This document shows positions 24,919 through 37,399 of a DNA stretch of 64,000 bases, piece after piece. Position numbers and translations under genes: made by a program. The notes beneath the pieces were generated by a model. The model searched no databases and was not told the origin of the DNA. It worked only from the letters and a program-made list of their open reading frames with translations. How positions within the stretch are numbered: position 1 is the stretch's first letter; each line of letters starts with the position of its first letter. Location: NCBI GenBank assembly GCA_963580285.1, contig OY757011.1:121078440-121142439 (forward strand), in the 5' to 3' direction. Origin of the DNA: Lucinisca nassula (lineage: Eukaryota > Mollusca > Bivalvia > Lucinida > Lucinidae).

Positions 24919-25020
24919 CACGAATGTTTATTTGTTTTTTCAGTCGGCGTTTTTGGTATCCGTCTGCCGTCATTACTCCCTGCAGGGCCAGATTTGAACA
25001 TGCTCCGTTGGCATTGAAAA
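24919..25020 (-). other. exon-like segment, inverse partner of 20150-20302
   Basis: The minus strand reads LALQGVMTADGYQKRRLKKQINIR before a GTGAGT donor at 24918. Sequence outside the shared core has diverged. Confidence 0.35.
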
Positions 25021-25077
25021 ATTTCTGATGCATGTCACAAAGTGTATCAACTTCGGATCGGACGTAAACTATAGAAC

Positions 25078-25125
25078 CCCCCCCCCCCCCCCCCCCCCCA
25101 CCCACCCACCCCCGCCCTCTTTCCC
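25078..25125 (+). repeat. poly-C run
   Basis: About 22 C bases, then cacccacccacc. Confidence 0.85.
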
Positions 25126-25269
25126 TCCATCACCACCACACACAGAATAAAAACCCCTACCGTAATTATATATGGTACGTGTAGGCTTCGATCCTGCAAG
25201 TCTCAATTCAGTGTATGTAATAAGTATACCGCCTGTAAATAGGCTCGCACAACCCTTCTAAACCAAACC

Positions 25270-26018
25270 AGTCGATTTGACAGCTATATAGGACGTGACA
25301 AACTGCATCAAAAAGTAAACCGACTCATGAAAAACTCAAAGGTTAAGTCGGTTATTTAGGAAGAAATACAGAAATCCTATTGGGGATATATTGAATCTGT
25401 CATCTTTAGTAATGATTCTGACAATTTCAAAAGTAAAAGGCTGTACACTTTTATCAAACACAAACGCACCGAAAATTATGGAATGGCTCGAGTCCTCTCA
25501 AATCCGATGGTAAAACCCACACCGATCCTACAGAGCGAGCCACAGTCATAAATAATCAGTTTGAATCTGTATTCCCAAAACCAAAAGCCCAGAGTCTTAA
25601 AGTCATTGCTGAACCATCACGAAAACTCGCCCATACAATTCTGACCCCCTTCAATTGAACCCCACTTTTTATATAGTAAAACTTCATGGGGTTTACAGGT
25701 GTAAACCTTTTTTTTTCTTATTTCTACTCAAAAATATAGAGGGGTTTCTAACATGTACCCTTAATCTATATTTTGAGTAGAAATAAGAAAAAATAACACA
25801 ACTTTTAAAAAGGTCTGAATCCAAACAAAGCATCAGGACCAGATGAAATTACCCCTACCCTGACTCCCTAAGGAGCTACATCTTGAAGTAACGCCTATAT
25901 ATCCTGAGAAAAAAATGTTCCAGAGCTCACTGCAAATGGTTTTGTACCTGATGACTGGAAAACTGCCCTTATTGATTGCTCCTGTCCATATGAAAGGCCT
26001 AAAATCCAAACCTTCAAA
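25270..26018 (+). pseudogene. decayed Jockey-superfamily reverse transcriptase, 5' segment
   Basis: Fragments in shifting frames read YWGYIESVIFSNDSDNF, YTFIKHKRTENYG, LNPNKASGPDEI, GFVPDDWKTALI and APVHMKGLKSKPSN. These are the linker and first fingers motifs of a Jockey/CR1-type reverse transcriptase. Stops and frameshifts mark it as dead. A MITE at 25615-25810 interrupts it, and the 24.5 kb element cuts it at 26018. Coding similarity upstream of about 25270 is not convincing. Confidence 0.8.
25615..25810 (+). mobile_element. MITE family A, copy in reverse transcriptase (right end lost)
   Basis: It starts catcacgaaaactcgcc, then carries the two internal blocks typical of the family: the atatagtaaaactt block and a hairpin around tatattttgagtagaaat. 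The terminal inverted end at the right is missing. Confidence 0.75.
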
Positions 26019-26037
26019 CATAGGGGCTTGAATCATG

Positions 26038-26071
<34 letters not shown>

Positions 26072-26470
26072 TTTTTTTTTTTTTGGGTACTATATTAGAG
26101 ACAAGGGGGGAAACTTCGGCACCATTTTTGGGGGGGTTACCTCATTTTACCCAGTGTATCTTTTTCGCAAATGAAGTTTTTCACCTGCTTATTACGAATT
26201 ATACAAGTTAAATATGTCCACTTTGCAACAATAATCCGCCTCTGTCTGTCACTTGCAGGAAACATGTTTTTCTCGCATGGATTAACTCAGCAAAGCAAAA
26301 TTCGGCATAAACGTGTGACAAAAATTTTCAGGTTTTCATCAATCACAAGCGAACTAGTGTTACGGAGGAAACTTTTTTCGCTTTCAACTGATGTCTTTCA
26401 TTCAAATGAACCTCTCTTGACCAATTTGAATCCAAAATGATGTATTTGCAGCTCTAAATTTAGATTTTAT
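26019..26470 (+). repeat. left terminal inverted repeat of the 24.5 kb element
   Basis: The outer end is CATAGGGGCTTGAATC, followed by an A-run/T-run, then unique-looking sequence shared with 50533-50076 in reverse (for example acctcattttacccagtg and ctcagcaaagcaaaattcgg). The copies differ by scattered substitutions and small indels, so they are old and are not an assembly mirror. Confidence 0.88.
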
Positions 26471-26659
26471 TACTTTTACATCACTTTATGTAAAAGATCA
26501 AGAAAACAGTCGTCGCGAAGCTTGGTTTTTCTGCTGATTCCGGGCTGCTCTATCGATGAACTATCGACCGGTACGACCGGTGCTGTTTAATTTTTATACC
26601 GTTCGCAGTAGTGACAAATGAGCATTATCGCTATTTTTCTTCCATTTTCAACTAAACCC

Positions 26660-26945
26660 CAAGAGGGGACACAGACGTTGTATACTGCATATACTCCAGT
26701 TTTGAGAGCTGAAAGAGTACACAGTCACCATGTAATTACGGTAGGGTTCTTTAACCTGCACAGGGGATGGTTCTCCCTGCACAGAGGTCTCCAGTTAACG
26801 TTCAGATTCGAAGGACGATGCACCGTTATGATATTCATACCTGCAAAATTTATTATACAAATGGAACGTGTTCTGACACCGAAATTTTGGCACCGCTGCT
26901 GGGGATCAAACCTGGGACCTTTAGCATCTGAGGCACTGAGCTAAA
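26660..26945 (-). mobile_element. tRNA-derived SINE near the left end of the 24.5 kb element
   Basis: The minus strand begins ttagctcagtgcctcagatg and has a B box ggtttgatcccc. The body carries ctgtgcagggagaaccatcc, also present at 16550-16640. Confidence 0.8.
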
Positions 26946-27109
26946 TTTAGGTGGCTAAATTTAGGAAGGCAGGGATTAGCCGCAGTTATCTCCTTACCGG
27001 ACTCAGAAAATGTGAAATGTATTTTTTGTTGAAATCGTGGACGTTTTGTGTTATTTTCAAAACAGTTTCACTCATGCTTGTGTAGACAGAAATAAAACAA
27101 ATGGACCCT

Positions 27110-28556
27110 GTATCGCTCACCTGAGCTAACAGATTCAAAGTTTTAGGAAGTGCCAGCCTTTACTGAAGTATTAATGGAAGGACATGGTGATGACAGGGTA
27201 AGCATTTTCTGCAAATCAAGTAGAATGTAACACTATGATAAATAGGCTGACCTCACCAGTTTTCAAACGCATCCCAGCTTTTATTCCTGACTTGCTAAGA
27301 AGATCCGATATAAACTGATGGGGCTATGGTGATGACAAGTTCAAAAATAAGCAATTAACTGCTGCAATCAAGGGGATGTTACTCTGTGACAAATAGGCAA
27401 ACCTCACGAGTTTTCAAACTCCTCCGAGCTTTTCTGCCTGACTTATTTGTTTGTAAGTTTCATAAAGATCCGATCAAAACTGAAGGGGCAGCAGTGCTAA
27501 CAAGGTCGAAAATAGGTATTTTTAAGCAATCAAAGGCAGGTAACTCAATGATAAATGTGCCGACTTGGCCAGTATTCAAACTCATCCAATGTTGTATTCC
27601 CAGCCACCTTACATGTAAGTTTCAGAAAGATCCGATCAAAACTGAAGGGGCTACGGTGATGACAAAGGTCAAAAATCATCATTTTCAGCCATCAAAGGGA
27701 TATAACTCTACGATAAATAGGCTGACTTGGCCTGTTTTCGAACTCATCCAAGATTTTATCCCCAGCCACCTTACATATAAGTTTCAGAAAAATCCGATCA
27801 AAACTGCAGGGGTATGGTGATAACAAGGACGTAAATCTATGATAAATGGGCCAACTTGGCCGGTATTCGAACTCATCCTAGGTTTTATCCCCAGTCACCT
27901 TACATATAAGTTTCAGAAAGATCTTATCAAAACTGAAGGGGCTACGGTGATGACAAGGTCGAAAATCGACATTTTCGGCCATCAAAGGGACATAACTATA
28001 TAGTAAATAGGCTACCTTGGCCGGTATTCGAACTCACCCGAGATTTGATCCACAGCCACATTACATAAAAGTTTCAGAAAGATCCGATCAAAACTGAAGG
28101 GGCTACGGTGATGACACGGTCAAAAATCGGCATTTTCAGCGATCAAAGGGATGTAACTCTATGATAAATGGGCCGACTTGGCCGGTTTTCGAACTCATCC
28201 GAGGTTTAATCCCAAGCCACCTTATATATATATGTTTCAGAAACATCCGATCAAAACTGGAGGGGCTACGGTGATGACAAACATTTTCCCATTGTAAGTC
28301 TATGGGACCTTGTGATTGCCATAGCAACCAAAGTTTTCATGCGATTTCAAAAAAAAAAAAAAAAGAAAAAAGAAAAAAAAACCGCTAATGTCATCAATGC
28401 CCCACCAGAGGCATGCTACAGATGAGAAATGATTGAGATCAGCCTGCAGGCTGCAGAGATATAGCTGCTCAAAAGTGTGGACGGACGGACGGACGACGGA
28501 CGACCCACTATACTATAAGCTCCCCTGGAGCCTTCGGCCCAGGTGAGCTAAAAAAC
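27110..28556 (+). repeat. tandem-core element, copy 2, complete
   Basis: Starts at ccctgtatcgctcacctgag and ends at the same hairpin plus gagctaaaa as copy 1, with about six satellite units between. The ends carry ctcacctgagct and its approximate inverse. A 3' hairpin followed by CTAA is a Helitron-like feature, so a non-autonomous Helitron is the leading guess. Confidence 0.78.
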
Positions 28557-28627
28557 AGCCAGCTTGTTAAAATGCCATCAATTGGTAAATGTTAAAAATG
28601 ATGCAGCATGGAAACAAGTTGTTCCCT

Positions 28628-28634
28628 AATAATG

Positions 28635-28679
<45 letters not shown>

Positions 28680-28705
28680 TAAATAATAATGATAATAATA
28701 ATAAA
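28628..28705 (+). repeat. AAT microsatellite
   Basis: Roughly 25 aat trinucleotides with gat interruptions. 28710-29500 holds a poly-G run (29065-29082), a SINE body relic (29105-29225) and no gene. Confidence 0.9.
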
Positions 28706-29523
28706 ATAATAATTGCAACATATTCCTTTTTATGTTTTGAAATTTTGATCCTGGGTCGCGCTAATGGCCAGTAAATGACAATAAGCACTATTTAGGTTGG
28801 GCCCATTGGGTGATTTAAGGGGACAGAACCCCTACAGTGCAGCACACACATGTTCTCTCATCCGCGAGTTTCTGAAGTGGGCGCTTCTATTAATGAATTC
28901 GGCCAAATCCATTAATGTAGGGACTTGGATAAGAAAAAACACTGCTCAATTCATCTGCTCAGCAAGTTTGTATTAATCTGAATAGGCACCACAACTCACC
29001 ACAACACGGCAAACAAAAAGAAGGTCAGAAAAAGCTAGAGCATATCAACCTGATGTTCTTGAAGGGGGGGGGGGGGGGGGAGGGGGGTGTAGCGGGGATC
29101 ATTTTACGGTCTTTTCGAGTTTATTTCACTCATATCGAGCCGATTGTTATCACATGTGGTCGAAGACCGTAGTATCCGGTAAAAAAAAAAAAAAACATCA
29201 GGCCTTCCGTTGCAGAACTCTTGAATGCCTTAAAATAGATGCCTTTTATGAAAGGTTTGATTGTGAAGTGCTTAGATCTGTTGAAAAAGTACTTGTATTA
29301 GCCTAGAGTGTATTGGAAAGAAAGTGAGAAATGGGGCCTTTTTCAATATATAGGACATTTAATTTTGGTGCTTTTGAGTAAAGCGGCATTCCAATCTTAG
29401 TGTTTCTCGACCAGGCTATTAAAAGGTTATAAATCGTTATTCATGCTCAATTCAGTCGAGCGTTAAATTTGTAATGCTCGCTAATTTTAAATACTAAAAG
29501 TTCATCAATTTTCCTGCTTAGAT

Positions 29524-29794
29524 TTGTTTGTTTGATTTGAGGTTTAACGTCCCCGTCAACACTGCAAAGGTCATTTTAGAGACGTTGCTTCCAATTTTGT
29601 GGGACTTTTACCAGACCTTAAGATGAAATGACATCTCAAGCCCTGCCGCCCAATGAACAAATAGGTTTAATTAACTCGCACCGCTTTGCCTGGGCAGGCT
29701 TAGATGCTCTAAGTGGATTACCAGTACTCGTGTGCGGGTCGGTTTCAGCTCTTCGTGGAAGCATCATTTCTTCATGCCCCGATGGGCGGGGCCG
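29524..29794 (-). mobile_element. SINE-P copy with 14 bp target duplication
   Basis: Flanked by tttcctgcttagat (29510-29523 and 29795-29808). Confidence 0.9.
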
Positions 29795-29999
29795 TTTCCT
29801 GCTTAGATAAGAACTGAATAATAGAATGTATGATGGGATTGAGGCCGAAACAAGGAATTTTCAAGCAAGTTTTCAGTTTAGTTAAGTATCATGTAGGATT
29901 TTGTCAAGCACGAGACTTTAATTCACTGAAAACGAGCCCGAAGCCACGACCGCAATATTAATTATTTTTCTCACCCAAACACTTTAAGGAATTTATTTG

Positions 30000-30282
30000 T
30001 TTGATTAGATGTTAAAAGTGCCCATCAACAGGTCATTTGGAGACGTTGAATCCATTTTGTGGGACTTTTACTCGACATTGAGATGAATTGACATCTCAGG
30101 CCCTGTCGCCCTATGAAACCAATAGTGTTTATAAGCATGAACGGTCTGACTCGCACCGCTTTGCCCGGGCAGGCATAGATTCTTTGAGCGGTTTAGCAGT
30201 ACTCGCGTGCGGTCGGTTTCAGCTCTGCTTGGAAGCGTCACGCAGCCCACCTATTTCTTTAAGCCCCGATGGGCAGGTCCGA
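30000..30282 (-). mobile_element. SINE-P copy just outside the inner palindrome
   Basis: Flanks share aactttaaggaat-like sequence with one mismatch. It has no partner in the right arm, so the palindrome begins inside of it. Confidence 0.8.
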
Positions 30283-30830
30283 AAACTTTAAAGAATGCGT
30301 TGTGAACTGCACAAATATACAGAAATTAATAAGCGATAAAGCACATTCACACCAATGTAACACAACAAAATGTATGGCGTGGGATATGTTGCAAAATTCA
30401 ATAAATAAAATTTATATGCATAAAATACATTTAAATGATATATTGAAGTATTTGAATGCAAAATCGTTATGTAGGTGCAATATTTTTTTGTTTTAGATGT
30501 AAAAACTTTTTATTTTAAATGCTATCTAATTATTTAAATTGAGAAAAATTATTTCAGTTTAATTTTATATTTAAATGATATAAAATGATTCAACTGCATA
30601 AACGCGTTTTAATTTTTCAAAACACATTTAGTTTCACAAAAATCATTTAAATGATATAAACTCATTTTAATGCATAAAAATGGTTTAATTTTCAAAACAC
30701 ATTTAGATTCACAAAAAATAATTTAGATGCATAAGCATGCCGGGAAGGTTAATAGCGTGACGTAGTCAATCGATACCGAGTACAAGTAATAGCTTTACAC
30801 ATAGATGTTATTATCCATCAATTGTCTCTT
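30283..30830. other. ATTTAAAT-rich spacer at the palindrome edge
   Basis: Repeated catttaaatgatataaa and tgcataaa motifs; the inverse partner is 46945-47435. No gene. Confidence 0.6.
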
Positions 30831-31334
30831 GGTTTTGCTTTGGTTTAGCGACCCTTTCAGGATTATTTCGTGTATATTGAGCCGTAAGTTTATTCAGAAG
30901 GTGGGTAAACACCGGAGTACCCGGACCCAAACCACCTGACATTCCGTTGCAGAACTTGGCATCTCACATGTGACCCGAGCCAGACTCGGACCAGTGCGAT
31001 GTGAAACGGTATCTTGGTCTCACGGTATATAGAGTGGGTGCTCATTTCATAAAAGATGCGCGCAATGAAACAAGATTTATTTAAAGGACTGAATTAGCGT
31101 TACTGCTACTGCTGGTAGCAGTAGCAGTAATGCTGCTGTTACTGTTATCTTCACGTCGAACATCAATGACTAACTCTTATCCTAGTGCGCAGATTTCGCA
31201 GATGCGCAGAAGTAAGCTACATGGTTCAAAGATACTCTTTTTATGAAAGGCATGAACACTCATGAAAGATACTCTATATACCGTAAGACCAAGAGTCCCA
31301 CAGATGGATGATGACGTCTGTCTTCAAGACTTGA

Positions 31335-31610
31335 TTGTTCGATTTGAGGTTTAACGTCCCCGTCATCACTATTTAGGTAATTTTGGATACCTTCCTTCCA
31401 ATTTTGTGGATTTTTTCCGACATTGAGATGACATTACATCTCAAGCCCTGCAGCCCAAAGACCAATAGGGTTTATATGCATTAACGGCCCGACTCGCACC
31501 ACTCTGCCACTCCTAAGTGCTGTATGAGTACTCATGTGCGGTCGGTTTCAGCTCTTCGTGAAAACACCATGGAGCCCAATCTATTCCCACAGCCCCGATG
31601 GACGGGGTTC
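31335..31610 (-). mobile_element. SINE-P copy in left arm
   Basis: Diverged copy; its inverse partner at 46085-46365 shares private changes (for example a ttttggataccttcc-like body and atgagtactcat), so it predates the arm duplication. Confidence 0.82.
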
Positions 31611-31699
31611 TATTACATGTACTGAGTATACCTGTTAGCACAAGACATTTCTAACATTCTAACATTCTAATTTCTAATTTCTAACTCCTTACTTCTCAA

Positions 31700-32625
31700 G
31701 CCCTGTCGTTGAAAATATTTGAGGGTCACTGATGAGGCCTAATTGGCCGAAACTAGCGATTCTGTCCAGAAAACCTGTACACTCCATGTTTTTCAGTTTT
31801 GTAGTGTATTCATTGCTTCCAAAGAATAACCCTTTCTAGAACATATTTTAACGTCACTGCATCTAGTCTCTGGGAATGTGGGGCGGCGGTAAAAGGTCTC
31901 CCTGCCCTACACCATATTGTAGTTTATATTTTCTTATCCTTTTGGGACCATTGATTTCATTTTAAACTTTTGAAATTATTTGAGGGTCACTGATTAGACC
32001 TAACTGACCGAAAGTAGCTAGTCTGGCCCAGAAAACCTGTACACTCATTTTTTTCCAGTGTTGTAGTGTATTCCTTGCTTCCAAAGGATACCCCTTTCTA
32101 TAACATATATAACGTCACTACAGCTGGTGTCTGGGAATGTGTGGCGGCCGTAAAAATCTCCCTGCCCTACACCATAGTGTAGTTAATATTTTCTTGTCCT
32201 TTGGGATCATTGATTCCATTGTGAAATTTTGAAAATATTTGAGGGTCACTGATGAGGCCTAATTGACCGAAACTAGCTAGTCTGGCCCAGAAAACATGTA
32301 CACTCCCAGTTTTCCAGTTTTGTAGTGTATTCCTTGCTTCCAAAGGATAACCCTTTCTAGAACATGTTTAACGTCACTACAGCTGGTGTCCGGGAATGTG
32401 AGGCGGCCGTAAAAAGTCTTCCTGTCCTACACCATAGTGTAGTTTATATTTTTTTGGTCTTTGGGATCATTGATTCCATTGAGAAATTTTGAAATTATTT
32501 GAGGGTCACTGATTAGGCCTAATTGGCCGAAACTAGTTAGTCTGGTCCGGAACACTGTACACTCCATGTTTTCCAGTTTTGTAGTGTATTCCTTGCTTCC
32601 AAAGGATAACCCTTTCTAGAACGAA
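31700..32625 (+). repeat. tandem ~260 bp repeat, left arm
   Basis: Three full and one partial unit, each containing gagggtcactgatgaggcct, agctagtctggcccagaaaa and gtctccctgccctacaccat-type motifs. The related fragment at 16120-16400 has a long TG run inserted at the same ccatagtgt point. Confidence 0.88.
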
Positions 32626-32744
32626 TTAAGATCCTCTAAGCGGTTTACCAGTACTCTTGTGCTGTTGGTTTCAGCTCTGCGTGGAAACAGCATGCAGCCA
32701 ATCTATTTCTTCATGCCCCAACGGGCAAGGGCCGATGTATTAGG

Positions 32745-32990
32745 ACAGGTTAGGGTCGGGTCGGGTCGGGTCGGGTCCGGTATTAGGATATTAGGGTAGG
32801 TAGGGTAGGGTAGGGGTAGGGTACGGTAGGGGTGGGTAGGGTAGGGTAGGGTAGGGTAGAGTAGGGTAGGGTAGGGTAGGAGGGTAGGGTAGGGTAGGGT
32901 CGGGTAGGTAGGATAGGGGTAGGGTAGGGTAGGGGTGGGTAGGTAGGGTGGGGTAGGGTAGGTAGTGTAGGGTAGGGTAGGGTACACAAA
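32745..32990 (+). repeat. GGGTA pentamer array
   Basis: Runs of gggta/gggtc with occasional loss or gain of one base. G-rich on the plus strand. It resembles but is not the animal telomere hexamer. Confidence 0.9.
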
Positions 32991-34554
32991 ACCCACCTAC
33001 CCTCCAATACCTACCTACCTACCTACCCACCCGTCAGTCCCGCCTGCCCGCCTGCAAGCCCACCCACCCACCCACCCACCCACCAACCCGACAACCCACC
33101 TACCTACCTAAAATCGACCTACCTACCTACCTTGCTACCTACTTAACTTCATACCTACCTACCAGCTTACCTTACTAATTACCTCCCTTCTCACCTACCA
33201 ACTAGCCTGTGTACCTGCCTGCCTACCTACTTACCTTCTGAACCTACCTACCTACTTACCTGCCTGCCTACCTTCCCTAAAGACCTCCCTACCAACCTAT
33301 CTAATTAACTGCCTACCTGTCTGTCTGCCTGCCTGCCTGCCTGCCTGTCTGCCTGCCTACTTACCTACCTATCTGACTACCTACCTACCTAAAACCGTAC
33401 ATTACTACTGTATGTATGTAAGTTTGTAGGTAAGTAGGTAGGTAGGTTAGTAGCAGGCAGGCAGGTAGGTAGTATGTAGGTAGGTATGTATGTAGGTAGG
33501 AAGGTATGTAGGTAGGTAGGTAGATAGGTTTGATTTGAGGTTTAACGACCCCATCAACACTTTATAAGACATTTTTGACGTTGCTTCCAATTTTGTGGGA
33601 CTTTTACACGACATTGAGATGAAATTACATCTAAAAGCCTGTCGCCCAAAGGATTTATAAGCATAGATGGTCCGAATCGCAGCACTTCTACCCGTACACT
33701 ACTACTGTATGTATGTATGTAAGTAAGTAGGTAGGTAGGTTGGTTGGTAGGTAGGTAGGTAGGTAGGTAGGTAGGTAGGTAGGTAGGTAGGTAGGTAGGT
33801 AGGTAGGTAGGTAGGTAGGTAGAAATCACTATTCATTGGCGTTTCAAACACTTACTGCAAGAACTGACATTTATAAAGAATAGTTCTTCCCCCGAACCAT
33901 TAGAGATTGGAATGCCCATCCCGATTCGATTATTTCGACAGCTTAAGGTGCTGATGACTGTGTAACTAAGTTTACCTCTTTGGTTAGAGCTAGGGACTAA
34001 CTTCCCATATCACAGGTCCTGGTGTATGAATGTCATTTGACGCACCACCAGTAACAATTCTGATTCTAATACTTTGCCTTGGCAGCCTTAGATCTTCCAA
34101 ACGGTTTACTAGTAGGTAAATAGGGAGGTAGATAGGAAGGTAGGTATGTAGGTAGTTACCTACCTGGAAAGGCAGGTGGGTGGACACGTAGGTATGTAGG
34201 TAGGTTGTGAGGGTTAGTATTTGGGATTGTAGGAAGGTAAGTTGGTAGGTATGGCGGGTGGGTAGGTAGGTATGTAAGAATGTCGGTAGTTAGGTAGATA
34301 GATAGGTTGAATAGGGTGGGTGGGTACCTAACTATCTGAAACCGAACATTACTACTGAAGGCAGGCAGGCACGCACCTATCTACACAAAACACACCGACC
34401 CTCCCCTCCCTACCTACCTGCCTGTCTGCCTACCTATCACCTACATACGTATCTAACTACGTACATAACTACCTACCTACCTATTTACCCCAAACTCACC
34501 TACACTCCAACACCTACCTACCAGAAACGTACCCGCCTGTCTGTCTACCAACCT
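32991..34554. repeat. CTAC and GTAG tetramer blocks with SINE-P relic
   Basis: Alternating blocks of ctac/ctgc-type tetramers and of gtag-type tetramers (densest at 33720-33820). A SINE-P relic lies on the minus strand at about 33528-33690. Confidence 0.85.
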
Positions 34555-35570
34555 ACCTGTCTGCCTGCCTACCAACGTACCTGTCTGCATGCCTGCCAAC
34601 TTACCTGCCTGCCAGCCTGCCTACCAACGTACCTGCCTGCCACAATACTGCCTGCCTGCCTACCCGTTCTGCCTGCCTGCCAGCGTACCCGTTCTGCCTG
34701 CCTGCCTATTTGTTCTGTCTGCCTACCTACCCGTTCTGTCTGCCTGTCTTCCTACCCGTTCTTCTTACCTGTCTGCCTACCCGTTCTGCTTGCCTGCCTA
34801 CCTACCTGTTTGTCTGCCTACCTGTTCTACTTGCCTACCCGTTCTGCCTGCCTGCCGACCTGCCTACCCGTTCTGCTTGCCTACATGCCCACTCTGCCTG
34901 TCTACCTGCCTGCCCGTTCTGCCTGCCTGCACGCATGCCTGTTTGCTAGCCTGCCCGTTCTGCCTGTCTGCCTGCCAGTTCTGCCTGCCTGGTCTGCCTG
35001 TCCGTTCTGCCAGCCGCCTACCTGCCCGTTTTGTCTGCCTTCCAGCCAATTCTGTCGCCTGCCTGCATGCCCGTTCTGCCTGCCTGCCCGTTCTGCCTGC
35101 CTGCCAGCCCGTTCTGTCTGTCTACCCGCCTGCCCGTTCTGCCTGCCTGCATGCCTTCTCGTTCTGCCTGCCTGCATACCTGCCCATTCTGCCTGCCTGC
35201 CCGTTCTGCCTGTCTTCCTAACTGCCCGTTCTGCCAGCCTGACGGCCTGCATTCCTGCCTGCCCATTCTGCCTTCTGCCTACCTGCCAGCCCGTTCTGTC
35301 TGCCTGCCTGCTCGTCCTGCCTGCCTGTCCGTTCTTCCTGCCTACCAGCCCGCTCTGCCTGCCTGTCTGCCATGCCCGATCTGCCTACTTGCCTGCCTGC
35401 CCGTTCTGCCTGCCTGCCTTCCCGTTCTGCCTGACTTGCCGTTCTGCTTGCCTGTTCTGCCTGCCTGCACGTTATGTCTCCCTGGCCTGCGTGCCAGTTC
35501 TGCCTGCCCGGTCTGCCTTGACTTCCCGTTCTGCCTTGCCTGCCCTACCCTGTCTGCCTGCCTCTAACCG
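34555..35570 (+). repeat. CTGC-rich minisatellite array B1
   Basis: Degenerate units of CTGCCTGC alternate with CCCGTT, giving units of about 13 and 17 bp. Long Cys/Leu/Pro open frames across it are artefacts of a stop-free repeat. Confidence 0.9.
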
Positions 35571-37399
35571 TATACTACTACTGTAGGAAAGTAAGTATGT
35601 AGATGGGCAGGTCCAGAAAACTGTACACTCCATGTTTTCCAGTTTTGTAGTCCTTGCTTCCAAAGGATAACCCTTTCTAGAACATATTTAGATCCTCTAA
35701 GCGGTTTACGAGTACTCTTGTGTGGTCGGTTTCAGCCTTGCGTGGAAACATCATGCAGCCAATCTATTCTTCATACCCAACGGACAAGGGCCGATGTGGT
35801 AGGGTAGGTAGGGTAGGTGAGGGTAGGATAGGGTAGGGTAGGGTAGGGTAGGGTAGGCTAGGCTAGGCTAGGCTAGGCTAGGCTAGGCTAGGCTAGGCTA
35901 GGCTAGGCTAGAGGGTAGGGTATTAGGATATTAGGTTATTAGGGTAGGGTAGGGGTAGGGTACCAACCTACTTACCTACCCACCCGTCAGGTCCGCCCGC
36001 CCGACTGCAAGCCCACCCACCCACCAACCCGGCCACCCACCTCCCTACCTAAAATCTACCTACCTACCTTGCTACCTACCTAACTTCATACCTACCTACC
36101 TACTTGCCTTACTAATTACCTCCCTGCTCACCTACCAACTAGCCTGTCTACCTGCCTTCCTACCTACTTACCTTCTGAACCTACCTACCTACTTACCTGC
36201 CTGCCTACCTTCCCTAAAGACCTGCCTACCTGTCTGCCTGCCTACTTACCTACCTATCTGACTACCTACCTTCCTAAAACCGTACACTACTACTGTATGT
36301 ATGTTAGTATGCAAATAAGTAGGTAGGTAAGTTGGTAGCAGGCAGGCAATCAGTTAGGTAGGTGTGTAGGTAGGTAGGTATGTAGGTAGGAAGGTATGTA
36401 GGTAGGTAGGTCGCCCAAAAGATTTATAAGCATAGATGGTCCAACTCGCACCACTTCTACCCGTACACTACTACTGTATGTATGTAGGTATGTAGGTAAG
36501 TAGGTAACTAGGTTGGTAGGTAGGTAGAAATCACTATTCATTGGCGTTTCAGACCCTTACTGCAAGAACTGACATTTACAAATAATAGTTCTTCCCCCGA
36601 ACCATTAGAGATTGGAATGCTCATCCCGATTCGATTATTTCGACAGCTGAAGGTGCCGATAACTGTGTAACTAAATTTACCTCTTTGGTTAGAGCTAGGG
36701 CCTAACTTCCCATATTACATGTCCTGGTGTATGAATGTCATTTGACGTGCCAACTGTAACAATTCTGATTCCGATATTTTGCCTTGTCAACTTTAGATCA
36801 TCCAAGCGGTTTACCAGTACTCGTGTGCGGTCGGTTTCAGCTCTGCGTGGAAGCATCATGCAGCCCATCTATTTCGTGAAGCCCCAAATGGGCGGGGGCT
36901 GGTAGGTAGGGCGGGCGGGCGGGCGGGCGGGCAGAGAAGCAGGCATGCAGGGGTTAGCAGGTAGGTAAATAGGGAGGTAGATAGGAAGGTAGGTATGTAG
37001 GTAGTTACCTACCTGAAAAAGGCAGGTGGGTGGACACGTAGGTATGTAGGTAGGTTGTGGGGGGTTAGTATTTGGGATTGTAGGAAGGTAAGTTGGTAGG
37101 TATGGCGGGTAGGGTAGGTAGGTAGGTAAGAATGTTGGTAGTTAGGTAGATAGGTAGGTTGAACAGGGTGGATGGGTACCTACCTACCTGAAACCGAACA
37201 TTACTACTGCAGGCAGGCACACACGCACGCACCTATCTACACAAAACACACCGACCCTCCCCTCCCTACCTACCTGTCTGCCTGCCTACCTACCACATAC
37301 ATACATATCTAACTACGTACATAACTACCTACCAACCTACCTATCTACCCCAAACTCACCTACACTCCAACACCTACCTACTTACCTACCTACCCGACA
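35571..37399. repeat. second copy of the array block (GGGTA, GGCTA, CTAC) with SINE-P fragments
   Basis: It repeats the order of 32630-34554. It contains gggta runs at 35795-35850, a uniform ggcta array at about 35850-35910, CTAC blocks, and SINE-P fragments at 35690-35790 and 36790-36895 on the minus strand. Confidence 0.85.

Noticed and set aside
26171..26440. 89-codon frame inside the left terminal repeat as a transposase fragment
   Set aside because: The inverse copy at the right end has frame breaks, and no DDE or zinc-finger motif is seen.
28589..28774. Asn-rich 61-residue frame
   Set aside because: AAT microsatellite.
32745..32990. Internal telomere repeat
   Set aside because: The unit is GGGTA/GGGTC, not TTAGGG.
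32703..33829. Tyr-Pro-Thr-Leu-Pro and Tyr-Leu-Pro-Thr repeat proteins
   Set aside because: Translation of pentamer and tetramer arrays only.
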